Positions 9,447 through 18,826 of a stretch of DNA of 64,000 nucleotides are shown piece by piece. The translations under genes and the position numbers were made by a program. Origin of the DNA: Natronosalvus halobius (lineage in GTDB: Archaea > Halobacteriota > Halobacteria > Halobacteriales > Natrialbaceae); assembly GCF_024138145.1 (NCBI RefSeq), contig NZ_CP099997.1:248001-312000 (forward strand). The letters run 5' to 3'. Each line of letters opens with the position of its first letter. Position 1 is the first letter of the stretch. A model generated the notes under the pieces. The model worked only from the letters and a program-made list of their open reading frames with translations. It made no database searches and was not told the DNA's origin.

Positions 9447-12400
9447 ATGTCAGGAAAGGACCGTTTCGTCGTAACTTTCGTCGCGCTACTCGTGGCGACC
9501 GGCATGCTCTTTGCCGGGAGCGCGATGGCGCTAGGGGCGACATCGGCATCGAATGCAACGAATTGTGAACAAGCGGAAGTAACGATCGTCAACGGGGCAC
9601 AAGATAGCTTTCAAGAAGCCGACGGCGACGAGAATTACCAGGACCAGGTCGCAACTGTAGACGGCGAGTTACTACAGAGTCAACTCGCGACCGGCGACAA
9701 CAACTGCCAGGAGGCGACCCAGGTTCTCTACTACCAGCAGAGCCAGGAGCAGTGGGCGTTGTTCGGTAACGACAACCAGCAGGTGGAAGACCAGGGTATC
9801 CTCGTTTTCTACACGCAGAATCAGTCCGTCGAGGGTGACGACAACGACCAGAGCGCCGAACAGCACGGAAACATCCAGCAGGACCAGATCCAGTACGTCA
9901 TCCTGGGTGTCGACAACCACCAGCTGAGCGCCCAGGAGGCAGCGCAGGTGCTCGTCCAATCGCAATCCGCCGAGGGTGACGACAACGACCAGAGCGCCGA
10001 ACAGAACGACAACAACGTCAGCCAGTTCCAGATCCAGCTTTCGATCGCTGGAAACGACAACGCCCAGGGCGCGAGTCAGACTGGCGTGCAGGTGCTCGAG
10101 CAATCCCAGACGGCCGAGGGTGACGACAACAACCAGGAAGCCGAGCAAAACGGCAACGACATCGGCCAACAGTCGGTTCAGTTGGTAATCTTCGGCAACG
10201 ACAACGAGCAAAATACCACCCAGGCTGCCGAGCAAATCTTCAGCCAGGACCAGACTGCCGAGGGTGACGACAACGACCAGGAAGCCGAGCAAAACGACAA
10301 CGACATCGACCAGCAGTCGGTCCAGCTCGTGCTCTTCGGTGACAACAACGATCAGGACGCCAGCCAGAGTGCGAGTCAGTCGCTACACCAAAGCCAGAGC
10401 GCGGAGGGTGACGACAACGACCAGAGCGCCGAGCAAAACGGCAACGACATCGACCAGCAGTCGGTCCAGCTCGTACTCTTCGGCGACGACAACGAGCAAT
10501 CGTCCGATCAGGACGGTGAACAGCACAGTAGCCAGACCCAGACGGCCGAGGGTGACGACAACGATCAGAAAGCCGAGAGCGAACAGGACATCGATCAGGA
10601 CGCTGAGCAGGAAGCGAGCGGCTACTATAACAACCAGGACGCTGAGCAGGAAGCCCAGCAGGAGGTCGAGCAGGAACAGGAGGTCGAGGACGGTAACCAC
10701 AACGAGCAGGAAGCCGAAGCCGATCAGGAGGCCGATCAGGAGGCCGACCAGCAGACGAGCGGCGTCGCCAACGACCAGGACGCCGACCAGGAGAGCGAAC
10801 AGGAGATCGAACAGGAGCAAGAAGTCGAGGACGGTAACCACAACGAACAGGAAGCCGAGGCCGACCAGAAATCTGAACAAGAAGTCGAGCAAGATTCCAG
10901 CGGTGCGCTGAACGATCAGGACGCCGACCAGGAATCTGAACAAGAAGTCGAACAGGAACAGGAAGTGGAGGACGGTAACCACAACGAGCAGGAAGCCGAG
11001 GCCGACCAGGAATCCGAGCAAGAAGTCGAGCAAGAGGCTGACGGCCTGGGCAACAACCAGGACGCCGACCAGGAGAGCGAACAGGAAATCGAGCAAGAAC
11101 AGGAAGTCGAGGACGGTAACCACAACGACCAGGAGGCCGAAGCCGACCAGGAATCAGAACAGGAAGTCGATCAGAACGCTGATGGAGATCTGAATAACCA
11201 GGAGGCTGACCAGGAGAGCGAACAGGAGATCGAACAGGAACAGGAGGTCGAGGACGGTAACCACAACGACCAGGAGGCCGAAGCCGACCAGGAATCTGAA
11301 CAGGAAGTCAAGCAAGATTCCAGCGGCGTCGCAAACAATCAGGAGGCCGACCAGGAGAGCGAACAGGAAATCGAGCAAGAGCAGGAAGTCGAAGACGGCA
11401 ACCACAACGACCAGGAAGCCGAAGCCGATCAGGAATCTGAACAAGAAGTCGAGCAAGATTCCAGCGGTGCGCTGAACGATCAGGAGGCTGACCAGGAGAG
11501 CGAACAGGAAATAGAGCAAGAGCAGGAAGTCGAAGACGGTAACCACAACGACCAGGAGGCCGAAGCCGACCAGGAATCCGAGCAAGAAGTCGAGCAAGAT
11601 TCCAGCGGTGCGCTGAACGATCAGGAGGCCGAACAGGAATCTGAACAAGAAGTCGAACAGGAACAGGAAGTGGAGGACGGTAACCACAACGAGCAAGAAG
11701 CCGAAGCCGATCAGGAATCTGAACAAGAAGTCGAGCAAGAGGCTGACGGCCTGGGCAACAACCAGGACGCCGACCAGGAGAGCGAACAGGAAATCGAGCA
11801 AGAACAGGAAGTCGAGGACGGTAACCACAACGACCAGGAAGCCGAGGCCGAACAGGAATCTGAACAGGAAATCGAGCAAGATTCCAGCGGCGTCGCCAAT
11901 AATCAGGACGCCGACCAGGAGAGCGAACAGGAGATCGAACAGGAACAGGAAGTCGAGGACGGTAACCACAACGAACAGGAGGCCGAAGCCGAACAGGAGG
12001 TCGAACAGGAGGTCGAACAGGACGCTAACGGTATCGCCAACGACCAGGAGGCCGAACAAGAAGCCGAGCAGGAAGCCGAACAGGAACAGGAAGCCGAAAA
12101 CGGTAACGACAACGACCAGGAGGCCGACCAGGAGAGCGAGGTCGAACAGGAGGCCGACCAAGAGGCGACCGGAACCTCGAACGACCAGACCGTCGAGCAG
12201 GACGCCGAAACCGACCAGAACCAGGAGCAGACGGTCGAGAACGGCGACGACAACGAACAGACTGCCGAACAGGATGTCGAGGTCGAGCAGAACGCCGACC
12301 AGGAGGCCACCGGCGATGGTAACGATCAGACCATCGAACAGGACGCGGACGTGACCCAGGACCAGGAACAGACTGTCGAGAACGGCGACGGTAACGTGCA

Positions 12401-12584
12401 GAACGCCGAACAAGATGCCACGATCGAACAGAACGCCGAACAGGACTCGGACGGCGGTGACACGGTGACCCAGACCGACGAGACCGAGGTCGACCAGACG
12501 CAAACTCAGCACGCGTCCGGCGACGACAATACGCAGTCCCAGTCCCAGTCGACCACGATCACGACCAGCCAGAGCGCCGCGTAA
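9447..12584 (+). CDS. Secreted Gln/Glu/Asn-rich protein of curlin-like tandem repeats
   Basis: A 1045-residue exported protein. A Sec-type signal (MSGKDRFVVTFVALLVATGM...AMALGA) supports the ATG at 9447. Nearly all the rest is one tandem array. A Gly-x-x-Asn-x-Gln-x-Ala/Ser pattern recurs every 23-24 residues, two per 47-48-residue unit, about 41 coils in total. In the first seven units the second coil is hydrophobic (QLVLFGDDN). The next ten are extremely acidic (EDGNHN...QEAEADQ). The last few are mixed, ending in a Ser/Thr/Gln tail. The spacing and the G-x2-N...Q layout recall curlin repeats of CsgA, which fold as a beta-solenoid. Lys and Arg are almost absent from the mature part. I infer a surface fibre or matrix protein; no family assignment is certain. 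Confidence 0.75.
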   Translation: MSGKDRFVVTFVALLVATGMLFAGSAMALGATSASNATNCEQAEVTIVNGAQDSFQEADGDENYQDQVATVDGELLQSQLATGDNNCQEATQVLYYQQSQEQWALFGNDNQQVEDQGILVFYTQNQSVEGDDNDQSAEQHGNIQQDQIQYVILGVDNHQLSAQEAAQVLVQSQSAEGDDNDQSAEQNDNNVSQFQIQLSIAGNDNAQGASQTGVQVLEQSQTAEGDDNNQEAEQNGNDIGQQSVQLVIFGNDNEQNTTQAAEQIFSQDQTAEGDDNDQEAEQNDNDIDQQSVQLVLFGDNNDQDASQSASQSLHQSQSAEGDDNDQSAEQNGNDIDQQSVQLVLFGDDNEQSSDQDGEQHSSQTQTAEGDDNDQKAESEQDIDQDAEQEASGYYNNQDAEQEAQQEVEQEQEVEDGNHNEQEAEADQEADQEADQQTSGVANDQDADQESEQEIEQEQEVEDGNHNEQEAEADQKSEQEVEQDSSGALNDQDADQESEQEVEQEQEVEDGNHNEQEAEADQESEQEVEQEADGLGNNQDADQESEQEIEQEQEVEDGNHNDQEAEADQESEQEVDQNADGDLNNQEADQESEQEIEQEQEVEDGNHNDQEAEADQESEQEVKQDSSGVANNQEADQESEQEIEQEQEVEDGNHNDQEAEADQESEQEVEQDSSGALNDQEADQESEQEIEQEQEVEDGNHNDQEAEADQESEQEVEQDSSGALNDQEAEQESEQEVEQEQEVEDGNHNEQEAEADQESEQEVEQEADGLGNNQDADQESEQEIEQEQEVEDGNHNDQEAEAEQESEQEIEQDSSGVANNQDADQESEQEIEQEQEVEDGNHNEQEAEAEQEVEQEVEQDANGIANDQEAEQEAEQEAEQEQEAENGNDNDQEADQESEVEQEADQEATGTSNDQTVEQDAETDQNQEQTVENGDDNEQTAEQDVEVEQNADQEATGDGNDQTIEQDADVTQDQEQTVENGDGNVQNAEQDATIEQNAEQDSDGGDTVTQTDETEVDQTQTQHASGDDNTQSQSQSTTITTSQSAA
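9693..12521 (+). repeat. Coding tandem repeat array, 141/144-bp unit
   Basis: Gly codons of the G-x-x-N anchor lie at 9693, 9834, 9975, 10119, 10263, 10407, 10551, 10692 and then every 141 bp to 12384, with a last anchor at 12519. From 10692 to 11961 ten copies encoding DGNHN follow each other at exactly 141 bp with no net insertion or deletion (nine steps, 1269 bp). The earlier copies use 141 or 144 bp. Half-units start 69 or 72 bp after each anchor. The unit is coding and in frame throughout, so this is protein repeat expansion and not a CRISPR or satellite. Confidence 0.9.
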
Positions 12585-12598
12585 TCGCCTTCGGCTGG

Positions 12599-12611
12599 TG
12601 TGTCTTTTTTC
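12599..12611 (+). terminator. T-rich terminator after the repeat gene
   Basis: A run of six T (tgtgtcttttttcg) lies about 20 bases after the stop codon of the repeat-protein gene. Short oligo-T tracts are the usual intrinsic termination signal of archaeal RNA polymerase. There is no strong hairpin. Confidence 0.5.
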
Positions 12612-12970
12612 GAACCTGTGCAACCCGTGCTCGAGTACACACGGGTAGGAACGCGGCTTCGTCGAGCCGTCAGCTTCGTCGTGTCGTCGGCTTCGTCCAA
12701 CGTATCGAGCGTGTTGAGCGAATCGAACGAGTTGAGCCAATCGAACCAGAATTGACTCGAAGTGAGCCAGGTTATTCGAACCGATTGCCTATCCACTCCG
12801 TCTAGCCACCCAGTCCGGCCGCTCCGTCACGGAGGCGTTCGGGGCTCATCACTGACGAATTCGTGACGAATTTTCCGACGAAATGGTGAGAAACGGCACG
12901 GACTTCGATTCGTTTGAAGTCTGTCCGCGTTTAGTGCTATTGACTCGCCGGTGCGGCTCGTGTTCGTTAC
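12612..12970. other. Convergent intergenic region
   Basis: About 360 bp between the 3' ends of two convergent repeat-protein genes. It contains a loosely repeated tract (cgtcg, gttgag and tcgaac motifs around 12660-12760) but no gene, RNA gene or clear terminator for the minus-strand gene that I can support. Confidence 0.4.
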
Positions 12971-14161
12971 CTACGTGTGACTGGCCTTCGTTTGCTTCTT
13001 GTAATCCGGCACACACTCGCTCTCGTCCTCGTTTTCCTCGTCGCCACCGCTTTCGTCGTCTCCGTCGCTTTCGTCCTCGTTTTGATTGTCGTCGCTTTCG
13101 TCTTCGTCACTCCCGTCCTCGTCACTTTCATCTCCATCACTTTCGTCACCGTCGCTCGTGCTCGTATACTCCTCCTGCGTACTGATCTGTACACTCTCCT
13201 GGATGACGTAGATCGCACTCTCGTTCGCCTCGACGACGATATCCACGTCCTGGTCGTTCAGTTGGGAACTCTCCTGTATCACGTCGGCCGTCGCACCCGG
13301 ACCTGCCGCGGCAGCCATCGCTTCTTGCTCGCTGACCTGGACGTTGATCTGGGCGACGACGACCGCCGCCTCCGAGGCGGTGACGTTCACCGAGGCGAAC
13401 TGCGTCGCGCGCTGGTCGTTCTCCTGGTGGACGACCGCCGACGCGTTCTCGCCAGCCGCCGCCGCGTAGCCAGTCTGGTCGTTCTCCTGGACGTTCAGTT
13501 GGACGACGAGGACTGCTGCCCGCTCGGCGTCGACCGTGACCGTCGCGTTCTGGTCCGTCGTCTGGCTGTTCTCCTGATAGACCTCTGCGCGGCTATCGGG
13601 TCCAGTCGACGTCGACTCACCGTCCTGTTCGGTCCGATCTCGGGTGACTTGCTCCACCGTCACGACCGTCCCGTGATCAGTCGTGATCGTCGCTTCACCG
13701 TCGTCGTCGACGGCGAGCGTTTCGCCGTTCGCGGTCGACGCCGTCACGTCGTTCGTGAAGTCCGCGAGTGTCGCCTCAACGGTGTCGTCCGCCGACTCCA
13801 GCAACGTCCCCCACACGAGTTCGGCATCCTCGTCTTCCAGGGCGTGTACCCGCGTGTTAGCTTCCCCGTCGGTCGTACTCGATTCGATGACGACCGCCTC
13901 GAGTTCGTCGGTGTCGAACGCGGCAAGTGCCTCCTCGATCGACATCGTTCCGTCTTCGGTTACGACCGTGGCCGAGTCGCTGCCGTTTCCGGTGTTCGCG
14001 TGTGACTGATCGGGTTCGAACGTCGTCGCCTCGAGTGGTGTCTGGGTCTCTTCCGTGACGGTACCTGTCGCTGCTAGCGATGCGCCTGCTGGAACTGCCA
14101 TGCCAATCACGACTATGACAACTGCGAGTAGTGTGATCGGGACGGGAGTGTGCTTTTGCAT
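12971..14161 (-). CDS. Secreted protein with three 50-residue Ala/Gln repeats
   Basis: A 396-residue exported protein. The ATG at 14161 gives a clean Sec-type signal (MQKHTPVPITLLAVVIVVIG...AGASLAA); an upstream ATG would add 44 unrelated residues. Residues about 20-215 form an acidic globular part. Three tandem repeats with exactly 50-residue spacing follow, starting GPDSRAEVYQENSQ, GENASAVVHQENDQ and GPGATADVIQESSQ. Each fits Gly-x4-Ala-x3-Gln, which overlaps the curlin repeat consensus, and each contains a second VVQLNVQ-type strand. The C-terminus is a long Asp/Ser/Glu tail ending in a single Cys. It is convergent to the large repeat protein. The two may contribute to the same surface structure; that is inference. 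Confidence 0.7.
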   Translation of the reverse strand: MQKHTPVPITLLAVVIVVIGMAVPAGASLAATGTVTEETQTPLEATTFEPDQSHANTGNGSDSATVVTEDGTMSIEEALAAFDTDELEAVVIESSTTDGEANTRVHALEDEDAELVWGTLLESADDTVEATLADFTNDVTASTANGETLAVDDDGEATITTDHGTVVTVEQVTRDRTEQDGESTSTGPDSRAEVYQENSQTTDQNATVTVDAERAAVLVVQLNVQENDQTGYAAAAGENASAVVHQENDQRATQFASVNVTASEAAVVVAQINVQVSEQEAMAAAAGPGATADVIQESSQLNDQDVDIVVEANESAIYVIQESVQISTQEEYTSTSDGDESDGDESDEDGSDEDESDDNQNEDESDGDDESGGDEENEDESECVPDYKKQTKASHT

Positions 14162-14773
14162 GATAATACCGATTCTGACGACGGTAACGGTGTGTTTTAA
14201 TAATGACTTCCCAACCATTCGTAGGGTGGTCCAACGGCCTCTCTGGAGCAAATTTGGGAGACCAGCAGAGGCTACGCCGTCGGTAACGGGCAAATCTCGA
14301 GCACGTACCGCGAGTTCTGCTCGAGAGAGGACTATTACCGAGATGTACGGGCTGAATACCGGTCGGTACGTTTCATTACGGACCGGACCAGGCGCGAGAG
14401 CGTGGAGTTAGAGCGGGGTTACGGGCGGGCTGTCGGAACCGTCGCTGGGAGATGTGTCCGTGCGGATTCCACCGGGTTCGGCGATCCTCGAGCACTGGAA
14501 CGTAACGTGGCCTTTCGATGAGGTATTCCGTTCGCTCCTCGTGGCCAATTCGATTCCAGTACGGCCCGGCAGCCCTGCGGTCCGCGCACGGAAACCACTC
14601 TTGATATGTTGGTGGCACGAACATTCCGACGGTGAAAACGCACGTATCGACGACTAACACGCACGGTGACGTAGTATTCACGTACGGAAACTTCAACATA
14701 TGACGGTTCGCGGACGATATAATTCTAATTGTCAATCCATAACGAGGATTCCCCTTTAAGAGTGCGGTAGTCG
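14162..14773. other. Divergent intergenic region
   Basis: About 610 bp between the divergently transcribed secreted-repeat gene and the winged-helix membrane protein. An AT-rich stretch just after 14161 (tgataataccgattctgac, tgttttaataatgac) should hold the minus-strand promoter. Around 14715-14760 (atataattctaattg, cccctttaagag) lies the probable plus-strand promoter. The middle looks non-coding and I see no RNA gene. Confidence 0.5.
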
Positions 14774-15361
14774 ATGGGTCGAGCGAATGCCGTACGCATG
14801 AACGGGAATAGCCAACTGCTCGAGGACCTCTCCGAAGACATTCGGGAGATGACGAGGAATATCCGGAGGCGATACGTCCTGTATTATCTGTCAGAGCGGG
14901 ACGGTGCGGTGGACCTCTTCGACCTCGTCGAACGCGTCGCGAGTTGGGAATCCGGATGCGAACCCGACCAACTCGACAGACGAACCGTCAAATCGGTCTA
15001 CAGTTCGCTCTATCAATCGCACCTCCCGTTGCTCGAAGAGCGAGACCTCATCTCGTTCGATCGTCAACGAAAGATCGTCTCGCCGACGGACCGGACGGAA
15101 CGCGTCACAATCGAGTTTCGGACGGACCCATCCCCCCTCGACCGCCAGTCGACGGCCGCAATCGTTGGGATTTCGATCGCAGCCGCGTCGGTGAGCCTCT
15201 GGGGGGGACAACTCTTCCCGACCGAGATCGGTGGTCTCGTGGGAATAACCCTGCTCGCAGTCGTGCTCGTCTCGAGCTATGGTGTGTATCGATCCGCTCG
15301 TCGATCGACGACGTCGATTGCGCCGGATTTCACGCTTACCGTCGACGACACGCGTCGCTAA
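14774..15361 (+). CDS. Winged-helix (DUF7344-type) protein with two C-terminal TM helices
   Basis: A 195-residue protein. Residues about 15-115 form the haloarchaeal DUF7344-type winged helix (RRRYVLYYLSERDGAVDLFDLVERVA ... VYSSLYQSHLPLLEERDLISFD...IVSPT). Two hydrophobic segments follow (STAAIVGISIAAASVSLW and IGGLVGITLLAVVLVSSYGVY). This makes it a membrane-tethered putative DNA-binding regulator. The start is either ATG 14774 or ATG 14798; a TATA-like ctttaag at 14755 fits both. Position next to the secreted repeat genes suggests it could control them, but nothing in the sequence proves this. Confidence 0.7.
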   Translation: MGRANAVRMNGNSQLLEDLSEDIREMTRNIRRRYVLYYLSERDGAVDLFDLVERVASWESGCEPDQLDRRTVKSVYSSLYQSHLPLLEERDLISFDRQRKIVSPTDRTERVTIEFRTDPSPLDRQSTAAIVGISIAAASVSLWGGQLFPTEIGGLVGITLLAVVLVSSYGVYRSARRSTTSIAPDFTLTVDDTRR

Positions 15362-15641
15362 TCGAGCCGCAGTCGTCCCCCTCCTGCTCGAGAGCAGGGA
15401 ATATTGTATAGAGGCCTCGACTCGGGTTCCGATGTGTCCGTCGGTGACGTTCCGAATGCCAAAGCTCGAAATGAGACGGCAGACCGACGATCCGTCGAGC
15501 GCGAACGACCGACCGTACTGACGGAATTGAGCGTTAGCCTCGAACCCGTCGCCCGTGGGGACTCCAGTGACGCTAGTGACGAGAACGCATCGAAAACAGA
15601 CGATTCTCCTGCTTCGCTCAAAAGACAATTTCCCGCCCTGC

Positions 15642-18551
15642 TCAAAAATCGTCCACACTCGCGTCCGTCTCACCGTCTGATCTGGAGTCGGGTACCGAGG
15701 AGCGCAGATCGTACTCGTCGAACTCGTCGATATCCTCGATCAGGACGTTCTCCGTTGCCGCCCCTTCTACTCGTTGCTCCACCAGCTCGCTGTGAGCAGC
15801 CTGCACTTCCTCGACGGATAGTCCAAGCTCCAGAAACTCGAGGATCACCCCATCGAGTTCGTCCTGGGCACCGTCGACCCCTCGGACTAACTTTTCTCCG
15901 GCCTGCACAATCCGCTCCAGTTGCGACTCGGACATCAATTCCGGGCTCGGAACCGGAACCGACGAAACTTCGTACGTGAGTAACTGAAGCACCCCTCCTC
16001 CCTCGTGTCGTCCCCACAGTTCGAGCAGTACCTTGTACACCGTCGAGTGGAGAATGTAGGGGAGAACCTCGTCGCACTCGGTTATATCGACGCACTGGAT
16101 CGCATTCGTCGGCGCGTACCCGCCGGCGTTATCGACCGTGAACACCCGTTCGTTGTAGAACACGGGATGTAAGACGTCTGGGACGAGCAGGTCTCCCAGG
16201 TTGAACCAGGGCGTGTGCTGGGATACGGTGTGTCCATCGGGGACGCCCCCTTCTTCTCCGTACTCGAGATATCTGACCGTCGGCTCGTGCCCGTCGTTGC
16301 GCAACTCGTTCTTAACCGCTTCTGCTAGCTCGCTCGTCGAGCCCACTCCGTCCTGGCGTGACTCGACAGTATCGACGTACGCTCCAAAATCGAGAAGGTA
16401 CTGATCCGTATCCGCCACACGATACGATTCCAGCTCTCGAATCGATCGAATCGCTGGCTGTAAGAACCGTTCGTCAATACCCCACTGTGTGACGTCCTGC
16501 TCGTCGAGCAAGAAAAATTCGTTGTTGCCCGTCTTGTTGCCGAACGCCACGTCTGCATACCTATCCAGCCGCTGCATCTTTTCACTGTGGACGAGCGGAA
16601 TAAACGGGCTCGGGCCGTACAGGTAGTAGCCGATCTTTCGTCCCCCCTGTCTCTCCAGGCGGTCCTGAGGGAGACTGACGACTCGATACGCTTCGTTCGT
16701 CTCGATTCCAAACGCCTTCCCGTCGGGGACCGACCGTCGAGTGCCCGCAATCGACGAAAGGTCGTCCGGTGACAGCCGCTCTTTCACCCTGATAAAGTCG
16801 GTAACCGTCTCCCGACGCTCCGCTTCGTCGGCACATCGTTCGGCGAACAACACCACCGTGTCGACGAGTGCAGTGAACGCTCTGTCAGAAAATCCGACGA
16901 TTGCGTGGACCTTCGCCTGATCGTACAGGAACTCCTGGAACGACTCGCCGTATTTCGTCGTCAGCCACTTCGTGGGGATAATGAATCCGAGGCGCCCCCC
17001 GTCTCGGAGGAACTGCAGCGCGTGGGAGACGAAGTAGACGTACGCGTCGGACCTGGTCGATAGTTTGTTCCGCCCGCTCGCGTATCGATTCGAGTTCTCC
17101 GCGCCGTACTTCTCCAGGTGAGAACGGAAATGGTCCCTGTCTGGATACAGGTTCTCCTGGCGGATGTACGGCGGGTTCGCGACTACGGCGTCGTATTTCC
17201 TCGACTCATCTCCCGTATCGTCTCCCCGGGACAGGCGCCTGTCCTCGGGAAACACTTCGAAGAAGGAATCGTTGACCGTGTGCAACTCGCTGGTTCCCTC
17301 CAGGACGGTTCGTGATGCGAGATTGAGTTCCGTGAGATGTAACGGGAATCGGTTGATGTCGATTGCGGTGATGTTGTCCAGGATCTCCTGGTGTGTTGCG
17401 GTGGGCGCTAGTTCTTGCATTCGGTGGTACGCTGCTACCGGGAACGTACCGCTTCCGGACGCCGGATCGAGGACTCGAGGGACGCCATCTCCCTGCGGTT
17501 GCAGCGCCCAGTTACAGATCGCTTCGGCGATATCTGGATGCGTGTAGAACTGCCCGAGGGACTTTCGTTCGCGTTCCGGGATCAGGTCCTCGTACAGTTC
17601 CCCTAACAGGTCCTCGTCGACGGTGGAGAGGTTCTTTGCCTCGATGCTCCCGAGCAGCGAACGCATGGCCGACCGCGTTTTCCCATTGTGTGGGTACGCG
17701 GCGAACAACGACGTACCGTCGTCGAACACGGGTTCGAAGTCGATTTCCGCCTGAACCTCTTCGAACTGCCGGGCTATTCCGTTTTTATTATCGGCAGTCG
17801 AGGCGCCTTCGACGAGTGACTCGAGCGGATACTCGCGTTTCGCCCGTTCCGGTTCGGGTGTCCGTTCTCGAACGACCTCGTAGAACAGGATTTGACTGGC
17901 GACCAGGTATGCGTACTGTTTGGCAGCGAGGGAGAACCGTTCGGACTCCGGGAGTGACGCGTAATCGTTCTCCTGGACCCACTCGTCGAACGTTTCGGCG
18001 AAATCGGGGTCGGTATCGTACGTTTCTCGAGCGAGGGCCCGGAGCGTCGGCCAGATCGAGTCGTGAAACGAGCGAAGTGGGCCGACAATTCGGTCGCGTG
18101 CGCTCTGTTGGGGAAGTTCACCGTGGGTCGTGAGGTACTGAACCGCGTGAAAGATCGTCGAGAGACGATCGGTTACCGACGGATCGTCGAAGTCGACGTC
18201 ACGCAAATCGAGATAGTAGTACGGAATCTCCGAGACCTCACACTGGTCCGTGTAGTGAAACAGGAAGCAGTCCCGAGAGTTACACGTCGCGAACTGGTCG
18301 ACGCCGGCCGTATCGGCGTCGTCTCGAGCCTGTGTAAGTACGTCGGTGTCGAGCGGATAGACGCAATCGCGCTCGACTGCGATAACCAGGCTCCCGCTGA
18401 CTTCGGATTCGACGACGATGTTTGCCTGTCTCCCCTCGGTCTTTTCCCCAAGGCGAACGGAACCGAACGGCGTTCGTTCGCGGTGGACGTACTCTCGCAA
18501 TCGCGCAAAGAGAATACGGTGGAACTCCGATTCGGATGGAGCGCCCGGCAT
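15642..18551 (-). CDS. Solitary N6-adenine DNA methyltransferase (Eco57I/type IIG-like)
   Basis: A 969-residue protein. The middle is an N6-adenine methyltransferase: FYTHPDIAEAICNWAL, motif I DPASGSGTF (about residue 363) and the catalytic motif NPPY (about 458), followed by FIIPTKWLTTKYGESF. It transfers methyl from S-adenosylmethionine to adenine in DNA. The C-terminal third (HSEKMQRLDRYADVAFGNKTGNNEFFL ... HTPWFNLGDLLVPDVLHPVF) is the target-recognition part seen in Eco57I-type enzymes. The N-terminal 95 residues resemble a PD-(D/E)xK nuclease domain in which the acidic and Lys residues look substituted. No separate endonuclease gene is adjacent. It may be a type IIG enzyme, or a methyltransferase that has lost cleavage. 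Confidence 0.85.
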   Translation of the reverse strand: MPGAPSESEFHRILFARLREYVHRERTPFGSVRLGEKTEGRQANIVVESEVSGSLVIAVERDCVYPLDTDVLTQARDDADTAGVDQFATCNSRDCFLFHYTDQCEVSEIPYYYLDLRDVDFDDPSVTDRLSTIFHAVQYLTTHGELPQQSARDRIVGPLRSFHDSIWPTLRALARETYDTDPDFAETFDEWVQENDYASLPESERFSLAAKQYAYLVASQILFYEVVRERTPEPERAKREYPLESLVEGASTADNKNGIARQFEEVQAEIDFEPVFDDGTSLFAAYPHNGKTRSAMRSLLGSIEAKNLSTVDEDLLGELYEDLIPERERKSLGQFYTHPDIAEAICNWALQPQGDGVPRVLDPASGSGTFPVAAYHRMQELAPTATHQEILDNITAIDINRFPLHLTELNLASRTVLEGTSELHTVNDSFFEVFPEDRRLSRGDDTGDESRKYDAVVANPPYIRQENLYPDRDHFRSHLEKYGAENSNRYASGRNKLSTRSDAYVYFVSHALQFLRDGGRLGFIIPTKWLTTKYGESFQEFLYDQAKVHAIVGFSDRAFTALVDTVVLFAERCADEAERRETVTDFIRVKERLSPDDLSSIAGTRRSVPDGKAFGIETNEAYRVVSLPQDRLERQGGRKIGYYLYGPSPFIPLVHSEKMQRLDRYADVAFGNKTGNNEFFLLDEQDVTQWGIDERFLQPAIRSIRELESYRVADTDQYLLDFGAYVDTVESRQDGVGSTSELAEAVKNELRNDGHEPTVRYLEYGEEGGVPDGHTVSQHTPWFNLGDLLVPDVLHPVFYNERVFTVDNAGGYAPTNAIQCVDITECDEVLPYILHSTVYKVLLELWGRHEGGGVLQLLTYEVSSVPVPSPELMSESQLERIVQAGEKLVRGVDGAQDELDGVILEFLELGLSVEEVQAAHSELVEQRVEGAATENVLIEDIDEFDEYDLRSSVPDSRSDGETDASVDDF

Positions 18552-18826
18552 AGTTTGGACTCAGACGGGGACGTATTGATTCTGTTGATCAGCGGGCCAC
18601 TCGAGTACCGTTCGCCGACGCTATCGTGACGACGTCGAAGCAATTACACAGGCTCGCGGGTCATCCAGAAGCCCACCTCGAATCGCCCACTGTTCGATCG
18701 CTTCCCGAACCGGAGTTCCCGCCCCGATTCGGCTCTCATGGTCTGTCATCGGATGAGGTGAGTGTCACGGGGATACTCACACCCCAAACGCTTGGGAGTA
18801 TCCGTTTTGAAGCACAGTCCACAAAT

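Noticed and set aside
10692-12101. Regular repeats that might be taken for a CRISPR array or satellite
   Set aside because: The unit is 141 bp, fully coding, in frame and without spacer-like unique sequences.
11154-12740. A 528-residue hydrophobic open frame on the minus strand across the repeat gene
   Set aside because: It is the mirror of the CAG/GAG-rich plus-strand repeat (reads as Leu/Val/Phe repeats) and has no start context or promoter. The plus strand has the signal peptide and the repeat logic.
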